Source: an uncultured Clostridia bacterium (lineage in GTDB: Bacteria > Bacillota > Clostridia > Christensenellales > Borkfalkiaceae). From it: a stretch of DNA of 64,000 bases. Position numbers and translations under genes: made by a program. The notes below the pieces were generated by a model. The model had not been told where the DNA came from and ran no database searches. It saw only the letters and a program-made list of their open reading frames with translations. Positions 1-8,417 of this stretch are shown here, in pieces. How positions within the stretch are numbered: the first letter of the stretch is position 1; each line of letters starts with the position of its first letter. The stretch is taken from positions 124,001-188,000 of the forward strand of contig CANQWN010000001.1 in assembly GCA_947627575.1 (NCBI GenBank), read 5' to 3'.

Positions 1-1418
1 TTTCAACCTCAAGCCTGATAACAAGGGTTACAACCGACGTCACAAACGTTCAAAACGCATACCAGATGAGTATACGTATGTTGGTGCGCGCCCCCGTTTT
101 GTTTGTTTCGGCAACTATTATGACTTGCCTTATAGAGCCGAAAATGGCGCTTATCTTTATTGCCGCGGCGGCTTTTTTAGGCGTAATTGTTTTCATATGT
201 ATGTTTAAAGTGGTTCCCCACTTTAAAATGATGTTTAAAAAATACGATAACCTTAATTCCGTCGTGCAGGAAGACCTTACGGCTATACGCGTAGTTAAAT
301 CTTACGTGCGCGAAGACCACGAAATAGAGAAGATGCGCAAAGCCACGGGCGACGTATACGAATATTCCGTAAAAGCCGAAAAAATTCTTACGTTTATGAT
401 GCCTTGCGTGACGTTGACAATGTTCGCAACAATAATAGTGCTTCTGCTTGTCGGCTCGCATATGTCCGTCGGCAACATTGCTGGCAACGTAGGCGCCGCC
501 GATTTGCAGACCCTTATAAGCTATTCCACGCAGATACTTTCCGGCGTAATGATGGTGGCAATGTGCCTGAACTTCATTTCGCTTTCAAGGGGCAGCATGG
601 AGAGAATTTGCGAGGTTCTTAATGAAAAAACAACTTTGCCCAAGCCCGTACAGCCCGTATATGAAGTTGAAAACGGATCGATAGAGTTTGAAGACGTTGA
701 TTTTGCCTATTCGCAGAAAGCCGACGTCACTGTTTTGAAAAATATCAATTTTTCTATCAAACAGGGCGAAATGGTGGGCATTATAGGCGCCACCGGTTCG
801 GGAAAAACTTCGCTTGTTTCGCTTATTCCAAGGCTTTACGATACCACCAAAGGTACGGTAAAGGTAGGCGGGGTGGACGTAAAAAATTATAACCTCGATT
901 CCCTGCGCAATAAAGTTGCTATGGTTTTGCAAAAGAATGTACTGTTTTCCGGCACAATCGCCGAAAATCTGCGTTGGGGCGACGAAAACGCCACGGACGA
1001 AGATTTGCGCTTTGCCGCAAGACAGGCTTGCGCGGAAGAATTTATCGACGCGCTTCCCGGCGGCTTCGACTATGATTTGGGGCAGGGCGGCGTAAACGTT
1101 TCCGGCGGACAGAAGCAGAGGCTTTGCATAGCCCGCGCTATGTTGAAAAAACCGCTTGTAATTATCTTTGACGATTCAACGTCCGCAGTAGATACAAAAA
1201 CGGACGCGCAGATTCGTTCCTCTTTAAGGCAGTACGCGCCCGACACGACGAAGATAATCATTGCCCAGCGTATAGCTTCCGTGCAGGACGCAGACAAGAT
1301 AATAGTTTTGGACGAGGGCGAGATAGTGGGCATAGGCACGCACGAACAACTTCTCGAAACAAACGAGATTTACAGGGAAGTGTACAGTTCACAGGTAAAG
1401 GGGGCGGACAATGAATAA
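1..1418 (+). CDS. ABC exporter half-transporter, partner A (5' end outside window)
   Basis: The frame is open from base 3, so the start lies before the window; about 471 residues remain. They hold the later part of a transmembrane domain and then a nucleotide-binding domain with Walker A (GATGSGKTS), signature VSGGQKQR and Walker B ending FDDS. The catalytic Glu normally following Walker B is Asp, which in heterodimeric exporters (TM287/288, BmrCD, LmrCD) marks the partner with the non-hydrolysing site. The last 8 bases overlap the next gene, a second half-transporter, so the two should be cotranslated and form one membrane exporter. Substrate cannot be told: drugs, lipids or peptides are all handled by this family. 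Confidence 0.93.
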   Translation, partial: STSSLITRVTTDVTNVQNAYQMSIRMLVRAPVLFVSATIMTCLIEPKMALIFIAAAAFLGVIVFICMFKVVPHFKMMFKKYDNLNSVVQEDLTAIRVVKSYVREDHEIEKMRKATGDVYEYSVKAEKILTFMMPCVTLTMFATIIVLLLVGSHMSVGNIAGNVGAADLQTLISYSTQILSGVMMVAMCLNFISLSRGSMERICEVLNEKTTLPKPVQPVYEVENGSIEFEDVDFAYSQKADVTVLKNINFSIKQGEMVGIIGATGSGKTSLVSLIPRLYDTTKGTVKVGGVDVKNYNLDSLRNKVAMVLQKNVLFSGTIAENLRWGDENATDEDLRFAARQACAEEFIDALPGGFDYDLGQGGVNVSGGQKQRLCIARAMLKKPLVIIFDDSTSAVDTKTDAQIRSSLRQYAPDTTKIIIAQRIASVQDADKIIVLDEGEIVGIGTHEQLLETNEIYREVYSSQVKGADNE

Positions 1419-3312
1419 GACTGTTGCAGGTAAAAGGCGCGGCGCCAAAAACCCCATGCAGACCCTAAAAAGGTTGCTTAAATATACATTTAAAAATTAT
1501 AAGGCGGCAACGGCGTTCGTTATAATTTTCGTACTTCTTTCTTCGGCGGCAAACGTTTTGGGCGCGTCTTTCGTTGCGCCTATAATCACCGCGCTGTTCA
1601 ATTTTTCCAAAGGCGCACCCGTAGATATGTGGATAATTTATAAAAACGTAATTATCATTGCATGTATCTACACGGCGGGCGCGCTTGCGGCGTTTGCGTA
1701 TAACAGGATAATGATGTACATTGCGCAGGGCACTTTAAAGCGTTTGCGCGACGAGATGTTCGCCAAGATGCAAAAGTTGCCGCTTAAATATTTCGACGCC
1801 CACACTCACGGCGATTTGATGAGTTTGTATACAAATGACGTGGATACAATGCGCCAGTTGCTTTCGCAAACAATTCCGCAGCTTGTTTCTTCTGCGCTTA
1901 CGGTTATATTTGTATTTACGATGATGGTTTTGTATAGCGTTACCCTTACTTTGGTAATTGTAATTATGCTTGTGGTTATGATATTCTCAATCAAAGCCAT
2001 AGGCAGCCGTTCGGCAAAGTATTTCCTCAAACAGCAGGTTGCTTTGGGTAAACTTAACGGCTTTGTAGAGGAAATGACAGAAGGGCAGAAGGTTATAAAA
2101 GTTTTCTGTCACGAACAAAAAGCGAGGGAACAATTCAAGGTTCTCAACGACGAATTGAACGAAACGGGCAGAAAAGCCAACGCCAACGCTTTCATTTTAG
2201 GGCCGATAAACAACAATTTGGGCTATCTACAATATGTGTTTGTCGCGATTGTGGGGCTGGCGCTTATAATCCCGGGCGCCACCCAATGGCTTGTTTCGCC
2301 TTACTGCGCCATAAACGGAGCGTACGACGTGGCGTTTTGCGCGGGTATTTTAAGTTCTTTCCTGTTGTATTCTCGTCAATTCAATATGCCCATACAGCAA
2401 GTAACCCAACAGTTCAACGCCATAGTTATGGCGCTGGCGGGCGCCGAGCGTATTTTTGAAATGGTGGATACCCCCGCAGAGGACGTAGGAGGAAATATAA
2501 CTTTAACTTACGGCGAAACGGAAGAGGGCAAATGGGCGTGGAAGAAACCCTGCGAAAACGGGTTTGAGTTTATTCCCCTGAAAGGCGACATTCGCTTTGA
2601 AGACGTCACATTCGGCTATACCGATGAAAAGGTTATATTAAAAGATATATCTCTCTATGCCAAACCCGGGCAGAAGATAGCCTTTGTAGGTTCTACGGGC
2701 GCGGGCAAGACAACTATTACCAATCTGATAAACCGCTTTTACGATATACAGTCGGGTGTAATCACCTATGACGGCATAAATATACGCGATATTAAAAAGG
2801 ACGATTTGCGCCGCAGTTTAGGCGTGGTTTTGCAGGATACGCACCTGTTTACAGGCACGGTTATGGATAATATCCGTTACGGCAGGTTAAACGCCACCGA
2901 CGAGCAATGCATAAACGCCGCAAAACTTGCCAACGCTCACTTCTTTATAACGCATTTGCCCGAAGGTTACAACACCGTGATAAAGCGCGACGGTTCAAAC
3001 CTTTCGCAGGGGCAGCGGCAGTTGCTTGCAATTGCGCGGGCTATGGTTTCGGAATGTCCCGTACTTATCCTTGACGAAGCTACTTCCTCGATAGATACCA
3101 GAACGGAAAAACTAATCGAAGAGGGTATGGATAAACTTATGGAAGGGAGGACGGTGTTCGTTATCGCGCACAGGCTTTCCACAGTACGCAACAGTCACGC
3201 GATTATGGTGCTTGAACACGGCGAGATAATAGAGCGCGGCGATCATGAACAGCTGATTGCCAAAAAAGGAAAATACTATCAGCTTTACACGGGCGCCTTT
3301 GAATTGGATTAA
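1411..3312 (+). CDS. ABC exporter half-transporter, partner B
   Basis: 633 residues: a lysine/arginine-rich N-terminus, six predicted transmembrane helices (about residues 30-340) and a C-terminal ATPase domain. Walker A is GSTGAGKTT, Walker B ends ILDEATS with the catalytic Glu present, while the signature is LSQGQ rather than LSGGQ. This complements the upstream partner exactly as in known heterodimeric exporters: one degenerate and one active ATP site. An insertion of roughly 30 residues (EEGKWAWKKPCENG region) sits between the membrane and ATPase domains. The start at 1411 has a GGGGG ribosome site about 6 bases upstream and overlaps the previous gene by 8 bases. Function as an exporter is well supported; substrate unknown. 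Confidence 0.93.
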   Translation: MNKTVAGKRRGAKNPMQTLKRLLKYTFKNYKAATAFVIIFVLLSSAANVLGASFVAPIITALFNFSKGAPVDMWIIYKNVIIIACIYTAGALAAFAYNRIMMYIAQGTLKRLRDEMFAKMQKLPLKYFDAHTHGDLMSLYTNDVDTMRQLLSQTIPQLVSSALTVIFVFTMMVLYSVTLTLVIVIMLVVMIFSIKAIGSRSAKYFLKQQVALGKLNGFVEEMTEGQKVIKVFCHEQKAREQFKVLNDELNETGRKANANAFILGPINNNLGYLQYVFVAIVGLALIIPGATQWLVSPYCAINGAYDVAFCAGILSSFLLYSRQFNMPIQQVTQQFNAIVMALAGAERIFEMVDTPAEDVGGNITLTYGETEEGKWAWKKPCENGFEFIPLKGDIRFEDVTFGYTDEKVILKDISLYAKPGQKIAFVGSTGAGKTTITNLINRFYDIQSGVITYDGINIRDIKKDDLRRSLGVVLQDTHLFTGTVMDNIRYGRLNATDEQCINAAKLANAHFFITHLPEGYNTVIKRDGSNLSQGQRQLLAIARAMVSECPVLILDEATSSIDTRTEKLIEEGMDKLMEGRTVFVIAHRLSTVRNSHAIMVLEHGEIIERGDHEQLIAKKGKYYQLYTGAFELD

Positions 3313-3319
3313 AACAAAA

Positions 3320-3350
3320 GAATAGTACAAACTGTCGAAAACATACATTA
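3320..3350 (+). promoter_or_regulatory. sporulation-type promoter of sigK
   Basis: CATACATT at 3342-3349 equals the sigma-E -10 consensus, and CATACATTA also fits the sigma-K -10 form CATANNNTA. An A/T-rich GAATAGT lies 15 bases upstream as a possible -35. In Bacillus subtilis sigK is transcribed by sigma-E, then sigma-K. No good sigma-A promoter is seen in this gap. The predicted start of transcription falls near 3356, about 12 bases before the sigK ATG. Confidence 0.55.
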
Positions 3351-3374
3351 TCTTTGCGAGGTAATGTATGTTTT
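3338..3374. repeat. 13-bp perfect inverted repeat spanning the sigK promoter and start codon
   Basis: AAAACATACATTA (3338-3350) is the exact reverse complement of TAATGTATGTTTT (3362-3374), separated by 11 bases that contain the ribosome binding site GCGAGG. The left arm contains the -10 box, the right arm contains the sigK ATG (3368). On read-through RNA from the ABC genes it would form an AT-rich hairpin followed by T residues and could terminate or block translation; RNA begun at the local promoter would lack most of the left arm. The DNA palindrome could also be an operator. Confidence 0.6.
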
Positions 3375-4072
3375 TTGATTTTTTGGGGTTGATATTCGAT
3401 AAAATTTTTCTTTTTACGGGACTTATGCAAAATAAGGGAACCTTTCCCAAACCGCTTTCGCCCGAGGAAGAAAAAAAATATCTTGCCCTTGCCCGTTCGG
3501 GCGACGCGGAAGCAAAAAATATTTTAATCCGCCACAATATGCGTCTTGTTGCGCACATAGTAAAAAAATATGCGGGTGCGGCAGAGACGGACGATTTGCT
3601 TTCCGTCGGCTCGATAGGGCTGATAAAGGCGATAAACACCTATCAGGAAGGCAAGGGCACGCAACTTGCCACTTATACGGCGAGGTGCATAGAAAACGAA
3701 ATACTTATGCTGCTTCGTTCGGGCAAAAAGCATAAAAACAATCTTTCGCTGTCGGATCCCGTCGGCGTTGACAAGGACGGCAACGAGCTTACAATAATAG
3801 ATTTGCTTGCCGAAAAAGAGGACAGCGTTTTCGCGCAGGTGGAAAAAAGCATACAAAAGGAAAAATTTGTGGCTATGTTGAAAAAAATCCTCACGGAAAG
3901 GGAATTTAAAATACTCGATCTGCGCTACGGCTTACAGGACGGCGCGCCGATGCCCCAACGCGAAGTTGCAAAAAATTTGGGTATTTCGCGTTCGTATATT
4001 TCGCGAATAGAGAAAAGAGCGATAGAAAAAGCCCGCGAAAGCCTTAAAAGGGAAGATTTTTTTACCGATTAG
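3368..4072 (+). CDS. sigK: RNA polymerase sporulation sigma factor SigK
   Basis: 234 residues, full length for the pro-sigma-K family. It has a hydrophobic N-terminal pro-sequence (about residues 1-20), the LSPEEEKKYL entry, region 2 with HNMRLVAHIVKKY and the SVGSIGLIKAI / CIENEILM core segments, and a C-terminal region 4 helix-turn-helix (QREVAKNLGISRSYISRIEKRA). In spore formers sigma-K directs late mother-cell transcription after proteolytic removal of the pro-sequence. The gene is continuous here, with no skin-type element in it. The ATG at 3368 has GCGAGG 5 bases upstream; the ATG at 3364 is out of frame and closes at once. The sporulation-type promoter upstream supports the call. Confidence 0.93.
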   Translation: MFFDFLGLIFDKIFLFTGLMQNKGTFPKPLSPEEEKKYLALARSGDAEAKNILIRHNMRLVAHIVKKYAGAAETDDLLSVGSIGLIKAINTYQEGKGTQLATYTARCIENEILMLLRSGKKHKNNLSLSDPVGVDKDGNELTIIDLLAEKEDSVFAQVEKSIQKEKFVAMLKKILTEREFKILDLRYGLQDGAPMPQREVAKNLGISRSYISRIEKRAIEKARESLKREDFFTD

Positions 4073-4073
4073 C

Positions 4074-4103
4074 TTGACTTTAAATTATACTAAATGTTAA
4101 AAT
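4074..4103 (+). promoter_or_regulatory. sigma-A promoter of tyrS
   Basis: TTGACT (4074-4079), 18-base spacer, TAAAAT (4098-4103). The predicted transcript starts near 4110, leaving only about 13 bases with a GCGAGG ribosome site before the tyrS ATG. There is no room for a T-box leader. Confidence 0.7.
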
Positions 4104-4122
4104 TATTAGCGAGGTACATTGA

Positions 4123-5307
4123 ATGAATATTTACGATGAGCTTATTGAACGCGGACTTATAGCGCAAGTAACGGACGAAGACGAAATAAAGCGGCTTATA
4201 AACGCGGGCGGCGCAAAATTCTATATTGGGTTCGACCCCACCGCAGACAGCCTGCATGTGGGGCATTTTATGGCACTTTGTCTTATGAAAAGGTTGCAGA
4301 TGGCAGGCAATACGCCCGTCGTTCTGTTGGGCGGCGGCACAGGATATATAGGCGACCCCACGGGCAGATCGGATATGCGCACGATGCTGTCTCCGGAAAC
4401 GATACGCCATAACTGTATGTGCTTCAAAGCGCAGATGGAACGCTTTATAAGTTTCGGCGAAGGTGAGGCGATAATAGTAAACAACGCCGATTGGTTGCTT
4501 AAACTTAACTATGTGGATCTTCTCCGTGACGTAGGCGCGTGCTTTACCGTAAATAATATGTTGCGCGCCGAATGTTATAAACAGCGCATGGAAAAGGGTT
4601 TAAGTTTCCTTGAATTCAATTATATGATTATGCAGTCGTACGATTTCTATTATCTTCACGAACATTACGGTTGCAATATGCAATTCGGCGGCGACGATCA
4701 GTGGTCCAATATGCTTGCGGGAACAGAACTTATCCGTAAAAAGACGGGCAAGGACGCCTACGCTATGACTATAACCCTGCTTCTCAACAGCGAAGGTAAA
4801 AAGATGGGTAAAACGGCGAAGGGCGCGGTATGGCTGGACGAAAACAAAACTTCCCCTTACGAATTTTACCAGTATTGGCGGAATATCGACGACGCCGACG
4901 TTATGAAGTGCATAAAAATGCTTACGTTCATTCCCATCGAGGAAATACGCGAAATGGAACAGTGGGATGAAAGCCGTATAAACGAAAAGAAGGAGATACT
5001 TGCATATCATCTTACACAACTTGTACACGGCAAAGAAAAGGCGGATAAAGCTATGGCGCAGGCAAAAGCCGCGTTCGGCGGTGAAGGGGAATTGCCCGAA
5101 GTTGACGTTAAAGTGGAAAATCCCGTCATAGTTTCGGTGCTTGTAGCCGCAGGGCTTTGCGCATCCAAAGGCGAAGCGAGAAGGCTTGTACAGCAAGGCG
5201 GCGTAAGCCTTAACGAAAGCAAGGTGACGGATATAAACGCGGCTGTTTACAACGGCGACATAATCCATAAGGGCAAAAAGATACACGTAAAAGTAAATTT
5301 TGTATAA
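4123..5307 (+). CDS. tyrS: tyrosine--tRNA ligase
   Basis: 394 residues, the usual class I bacterial TyrRS length. It activates tyrosine with ATP and charges tRNA-Tyr in the cytoplasm. HVGH (residues 45-48) is the HIGH motif; KMGKT (227-231) is the KMSKS motif in the form common to this TyrRS branch; FGGDDQWSN is the typical tyrosine pocket segment; the last 60 or so residues form an S4 RNA-binding domain. The leader is too short for tRNA-dependent T-box control, which is common for tyrS in other Bacillota. A strong hairpin follows the stop codon. Confidence 0.97.
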   Translation: MNIYDELIERGLIAQVTDEDEIKRLINAGGAKFYIGFDPTADSLHVGHFMALCLMKRLQMAGNTPVVLLGGGTGYIGDPTGRSDMRTMLSPETIRHNCMCFKAQMERFISFGEGEAIIVNNADWLLKLNYVDLLRDVGACFTVNNMLRAECYKQRMEKGLSFLEFNYMIMQSYDFYYLHEHYGCNMQFGGDDQWSNMLAGTELIRKKTGKDAYAMTITLLLNSEGKKMGKTAKGAVWLDENKTSPYEFYQYWRNIDDADVMKCIKMLTFIPIEEIREMEQWDESRINEKKEILAYHLTQLVHGKEKADKAMAQAKAAFGGEGELPEVDVKVENPVIVSVLVAAGLCASKGEARRLVQQGGVSLNESKVTDINAAVYNGDIIHKGKKIHVKVNFV

Positions 5308-5340
5308 AAAATGCGGCTTAAAGCCGCATTTTAAAATTCA
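5308..5340 (+). terminator. terminator after tyrS
   Basis: Perfect 11-bp stem AAAATGCGGCT / AGCCGCATTTT (5308-5318 and 5322-5332) with a 3-base loop, followed by a short T/A-rich tail. It lies between the tyrS stop and the ATG chosen for the next gene. Confidence 0.75.
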
Positions 5341-5341
5341 G

Positions 5342-5977
5342 ATGAAAGAATATCTGTCGCTTTCGGGCGAATTTAAAACCGAAAAAATTATAGAAAAATC
5401 CCGCTTTATAACCGTATCGAAGCATATTGAGGGTGAACGGCAAGCCAAAGATTTTATATCTTCCGTGGCGGCTGACAACCCGTATGCAACCCATAACTGT
5501 TACGCCTACGTTTGCGATAAGCAGGGTAATTTTATCAGATTTTCCGACGACGGTGAACCGCAGGGAACTGCTGGTATGCCTATGCTTGAAGTGCTTAAAA
5601 GCAATAACCTGCGCGAGGCGGCTGTGGTGGTAACGCGCTATTTCGGCGGGATAAAGTTGGGCGCGGGCGGGCTTGTGCGCGCGTATTCGGGTTGCGTGGC
5701 GGAAAATCTGCGTTTGGCGCCGCAGGTTGTTTATACGCCGTGCGTCGGGCTGAAATGCACAGTCGATTATTGCGCGGCGTCTGCCGCCCAAAGATATTTT
5801 GCAAACGCGGAATGTTTGCGGCTTTCTGCCGATTATCTCGGTTCTGCAACGTTCGGGATAGCGGTTAAGTTATCGGAAAAGGAAACGTTTTGCGCGGGAC
5901 TTAAAAACGCGCTTAACGGAAAAGTTAAAATAGAAGAAGAGGGCGAAAGTTTTTACCCCTTTACAATAAAAAAATAA
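5342..5977 (+). CDS. IMPACT/YigZ family protein
   Basis: About 211 residues from the ATG at 5342. An in-frame ATG at 5300 exists but would put the start inside tyrS and translate through the terminator hairpin, so the inner start (MKEYLSLSG) is preferred. The N-terminal UPF0029/IMPACT domain is clear: FIRFSDDGEPQGTAGMPMLEVL and RYFGGIKLGAGGLVRAYS are hallmark segments (each seen around residues 60-115). A ferredoxin-fold C-terminal domain follows. The eukaryotic homologue IMPACT modulates GCN2; the bacterial role is not settled, possibly ribosome- or proline-peptidase-linked. No obvious own promoter, so it probably depends on partial read-through from tyrS or on a weak start. Confidence 0.88.
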   Translation: MKEYLSLSGEFKTEKIIEKSRFITVSKHIEGERQAKDFISSVAADNPYATHNCYAYVCDKQGNFIRFSDDGEPQGTAGMPMLEVLKSNNLREAAVVVTRYFGGIKLGAGGLVRAYSGCVAENLRLAPQVVYTPCVGLKCTVDYCAASAAQRYFANAECLRLSADYLGSATFGIAVKLSEKETFCAGLKNALNGKVKIEEEGESFYPFTIKK

Positions 5978-5999
5978 GGACAAACGTCCTTATTTTTTT
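5970..5999. terminator. bidirectional terminator between yigZ-type gene and ilvE
   Basis: Ten-bp stem AAATAAGGAC / GTCCTTATTT (5972-5981 and 5986-5995) with loop AAAC and T runs on both strands. It overlaps both stop codons of the convergent genes. Confidence 0.85.
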
Positions 6000-7015
6000 A
6001 TTTCGCGCAGCCAGCCTTTCGGGGCGGGCAACCTGCCGTATTGAATTCCCGTAAGCGCGTCGTAAAGTTTTTTTGTCGTTTTGCCCATCGATTGCATTCC
6101 CGACGGGAAGTTTATAATCTCCCCGTGATTATCGATTCTTCCCACGGGCGAAATTACCGCCGCCGTGCCGCAAAGCCCGCATTCGGCAAAATTTTTCAAT
6201 TCGTCAAGCCTTACTTGCCTGTTTTCTACTTTAAGATTGAGATAATTTTCCGCGACGTAACATATAGATCTGCGCGTGATGGAAGGCAAAATGCTTTCCG
6301 AAAGGGGCGTAACTATCTTGCCGTCGCCGGTTACGAATATAAAGTTTGCGCCGCCCGTTTCCTCTACAAACGTTCTCGTCGTGCTGTCGAGGTACATATT
6401 TTCGTCGTAACCGAGATTGTGCGCGTCCACTATGGCGTGCAGGCTCATGGCGTAGTTCAGCCCCGCCTTGATATGCCCCGTGCCGTGGGGAGCGGCGCGG
6501 TCGAAATCGGTTACCCGCAACGTGAGGGGCTTTATCCCGTTTTTAAAATACGGTCCGACGGGCGTACAAAACATTCTGAATTGATATTCAACGGCGGGTT
6601 TAACCCCCAAAACGGGGGAAGTGGCAAACATAACGGGGCGGATATACAGGGAAGCGCCGCTGCCGTAAGGCGGCACGTATTCGCAGTTGGCTTTTACCAG
6701 CATATCTACGGCTTCAAGAAATTTATCTTCGGGGAAGACGGGCATTTCAAGTCTTTTTGCCGAGCACGCCATACGTTCGGCGTTCAGATCAGGGCGGAAA
6801 GCAACCGTTCTTCCGTCCTCTGCGGTATAAACTTTCAATCCTTCAAACGCCGTTTGCGCATATTGCAATACGCCTGCGCATTCGCTGATTTTTACAGTGC
6901 TGTCCTCCGTAAGTTTTCCTTCGTCCCATTTGCCGTTCTTATAATCGCAAACGTATCTGAAAGGCGTTTTGGTGTAAGCAAAATTAAGGTTTTTCCAATC
7001 AATATCAACAGCCAT
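5990..7015 (-). CDS. ilvE: branched-chain amino acid aminotransferase
   Basis: 341 residues from the ATG whose complement is at 7013-7015, preceded by AGGAAGG. A longer in-frame start (7072) adds 19 residues with no ribosome site and no family similarity, so it is rejected. This fold-type IV PLP enzyme interconverts Val, Leu and Ile with their 2-oxo acids using glutamate/2-oxoglutarate. The PLP Lys sits in GTGHIKAGLNYA; the segments YLDSTTRTFVEETGGAN and PLSESILPSITRRS are characteristic of the long (type II) branch. It stands alone on the minus strand between two terminator/promoter regions, away from other ilv genes. Confidence 0.96.
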   Translation of the reverse strand: MAVDIDWKNLNFAYTKTPFRYVCDYKNGKWDEGKLTEDSTVKISECAGVLQYAQTAFEGLKVYTAEDGRTVAFRPDLNAERMACSAKRLEMPVFPEDKFLEAVDMLVKANCEYVPPYGSGASLYIRPVMFATSPVLGVKPAVEYQFRMFCTPVGPYFKNGIKPLTLRVTDFDRAAPHGTGHIKAGLNYAMSLHAIVDAHNLGYDENMYLDSTTRTFVEETGGANFIFVTGDGKIVTPLSESILPSITRRSICYVAENYLNLKVENRQVRLDELKNFAECGLCGTAAVISPVGRIDNHGEIINFPSGMQSMGKTTKKLYDALTGIQYGRLPAPKGWLREIKK

Positions 7016-7081
7016 AAAAAATTCCTTCCTGAAAATCCCATTAATTATACAACCGCAAAACGGCAATGTCAATTACATAAA

Positions 7082-7110
7082 TTGACAAACTTTTTACTTA
7101 ATGTTAAAAT
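7082..7110 (+). promoter_or_regulatory. promoter of recX-birA-nnr
   Basis: TTGACA (7082-7087), 17-base spacer, TAAAAT (7105-7110). Transcript start near 7117, about 13 bases before the recX ATG. Confidence 0.8.
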
Positions 7111-7129
7111 AAATAAAAAAGGTTTTGCA

Positions 7130-7747
7130 ATGTCCGAAATAACAGGTATAGAACCGCAGGTAAAGGATAAAACGCGTTGCAACGTCTATGTGGACGGCAG
7201 ATTTTACTGCGGCATAAAACTTGAAGTTGCGATAAAATATCATCTGAAAGCGGGTATGCGGATAGAAAAGGAACAGCTTGACCGCATACAGCTGGAAACG
7301 GAAAAAAGTCAGGCGCTTGACAGGGCGATGACCCATTTATCCGCCGCAATGAAAACCCGTAAACAGATAAGCGATTTTCTGGCTAAAAAGGGATATACCC
7401 AACCTGTTATCGAATATGTGCTTGAAAGGTTGACATATTACGGATTTGTGGATGATTTTGCCTTTTGCCGCAGTTACGTCCAAAGCGTAAAGGGGAAAGG
7501 CAAACGCGCATTGGAAAACGATTTGATAAAGAGGGGAGCGGATAAGGAAGCGATAGAGGCGGCTTTATCGGAAACGGAAGAGGACGTATCGGAAGCCGCG
7601 GAACTGCTTGATAAGTATATGCGCGGCAAAACATTTGATAAGCAGACGCTTTATAAGGGATTTAAATATCTTTTATCCAAAGGCTACGGTTACGAAACCG
7701 CAAAACAGGCTTTGCAAAAATTCGGTGATACAAGTGAAGATAATTGA
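7130..7747 (+). CDS. recX: regulatory protein RecX
   Basis: 205 residues from ATG 7130, preceded by AAAAAAGG. RecX binds the RecA filament and limits its activity. The protein has the family's tandem three-helix repeats: RKQISDFLAKKGY, VLERLTYYGFVDDFAFCRSYV, GKRALENDLIKRGA and the C-terminal LLSKGYGYETAKQAL repeat. The N-terminal 60 residues form the added domain seen in Gram-positive RecX. The frame is open far upstream across ilvE, but that part is noncoding; promoter and ribosome site fix the start here. It overlaps birA by 14 bases. Confidence 0.93.
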   Translation: MSEITGIEPQVKDKTRCNVYVDGRFYCGIKLEVAIKYHLKAGMRIEKEQLDRIQLETEKSQALDRAMTHLSAAMKTRKQISDFLAKKGYTQPVIEYVLERLTYYGFVDDFAFCRSYVQSVKGKGKRALENDLIKRGADKEAIEAALSETEEDVSEAAELLDKYMRGKTFDKQTLYKGFKYLLSKGYGYETAKQALQKFGDTSEDN

Positions 7748-8417
7748 AACGGAATGTGTTGATTCCACCAATGAATATTGTAAAAAAGCGGATAAGGGCA
7801 AAGATTTTATCCTTATAGCCGAAAGGCAGACGGGGGGCAGAGGCACCAAAGGCAGAAGTTTTTCTTCCGAAAAGGGCGGCATTTACCTTACCGCCGTGCG
7901 CCATTATACCGATTTTCCGTCCGTACAGGCGTTTAAAATTATGATAAACGCAAGCGTTGCGGTATGTAAAACGCTTGAACGGTTCGGGATAAAGCCCGTC
8001 ATACGTTGGGCAAACGACATTTTGGTCGAAGGCAAAAAAATTTGCGGCACGCTTATAGAAAACAGATTTTCGGAAGGTAAAATTTTGCGCTCGGTCGTGG
8101 GGATAGGGCTTAACGTTTTAAATCCGTTGCCCGCCGAGCTGTCCGGTACAGCCGTAAGCGTCCGAGAAGTTGCCGAAAACCCTCCCGAAATAGCGGAAGT
8201 TAAGTCAACGCTTTTAAAATGTCTGGAAGAAGAGTATACTTTAAAGGACTATCTCGGCTATATGCCGTGGATGGGCGGCGAAGTGACGGTGAAAGATTCT
8301 TCCGGCGAATTTACCTGTACCGCCGTTACGATATCGGACGACGGCAGATTGGTTTGTTACCGCGGGAAAAAATTGCTGTATATCAGCAGTGCGGAAGTTT
8401 CGTTGAGGTTGCAATGA
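7734..8417 (+). CDS. birA: biotin--[acetyl-CoA-carboxylase] ligase, no DNA-binding domain
   Basis: About 227 residues using the GTG at 7734, inside the end of recX; no ATG fits the family N-terminus (VKIIETECVDSTNE). The enzyme forms biotinyl-AMP and attaches biotin to the carboxyl carrier protein. RQTGGRGTKGRSF is the biotinyl-AMP loop, RWANDILVEGKKICGTLIE the catalytic core with its Lys, and the last 45 residues a small SH3-like C-terminal domain. The helix-turn-helix of bifunctional BirA repressors is absent, so it is a class I, enzyme-only form. It ends with a 4-base ATGA overlap into nnr. Confidence 0.93.
   Translation: MKIIETECVDSTNEYCKKADKGKDFILIAERQTGGRGTKGRSFSSEKGGIYLTAVRHYTDFPSVQAFKIMINASVAVCKTLERFGIKPVIRWANDILVEGKKICGTLIENRFSEGKILRSVVGIGLNVLNPLPAELSGTAVSVREVAENPPEIAEVKSTLLKCLEEEYTLKDYLGYMPWMGGEVTVKDSSGEFTCTAVTISDDGRLVCYRGKKLLYISSAEVSLRLQ

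Noticed and set aside
3368-4072. skin-like element interrupting sigK
   Set aside because: The reading frame is continuous and full length.
4073-4122. T-box leader for tyrS
   Set aside because: Only 50 bases separate sigK and tyrS, and the promoter leaves about 13 bases of leader; no GGTGG-type antiterminator core.
5300-5341. Earlier ATG for the IMPACT/YigZ gene
   Set aside because: It lies inside tyrS and would translate the terminator stem; the family N-terminus begins at 5342.
6041-7129. Long plus-strand open frame upstream of recX
   Set aside because: It runs antisense to ilvE, has no protein-like composition, and the recX promoter and ribosome site lie at its end.
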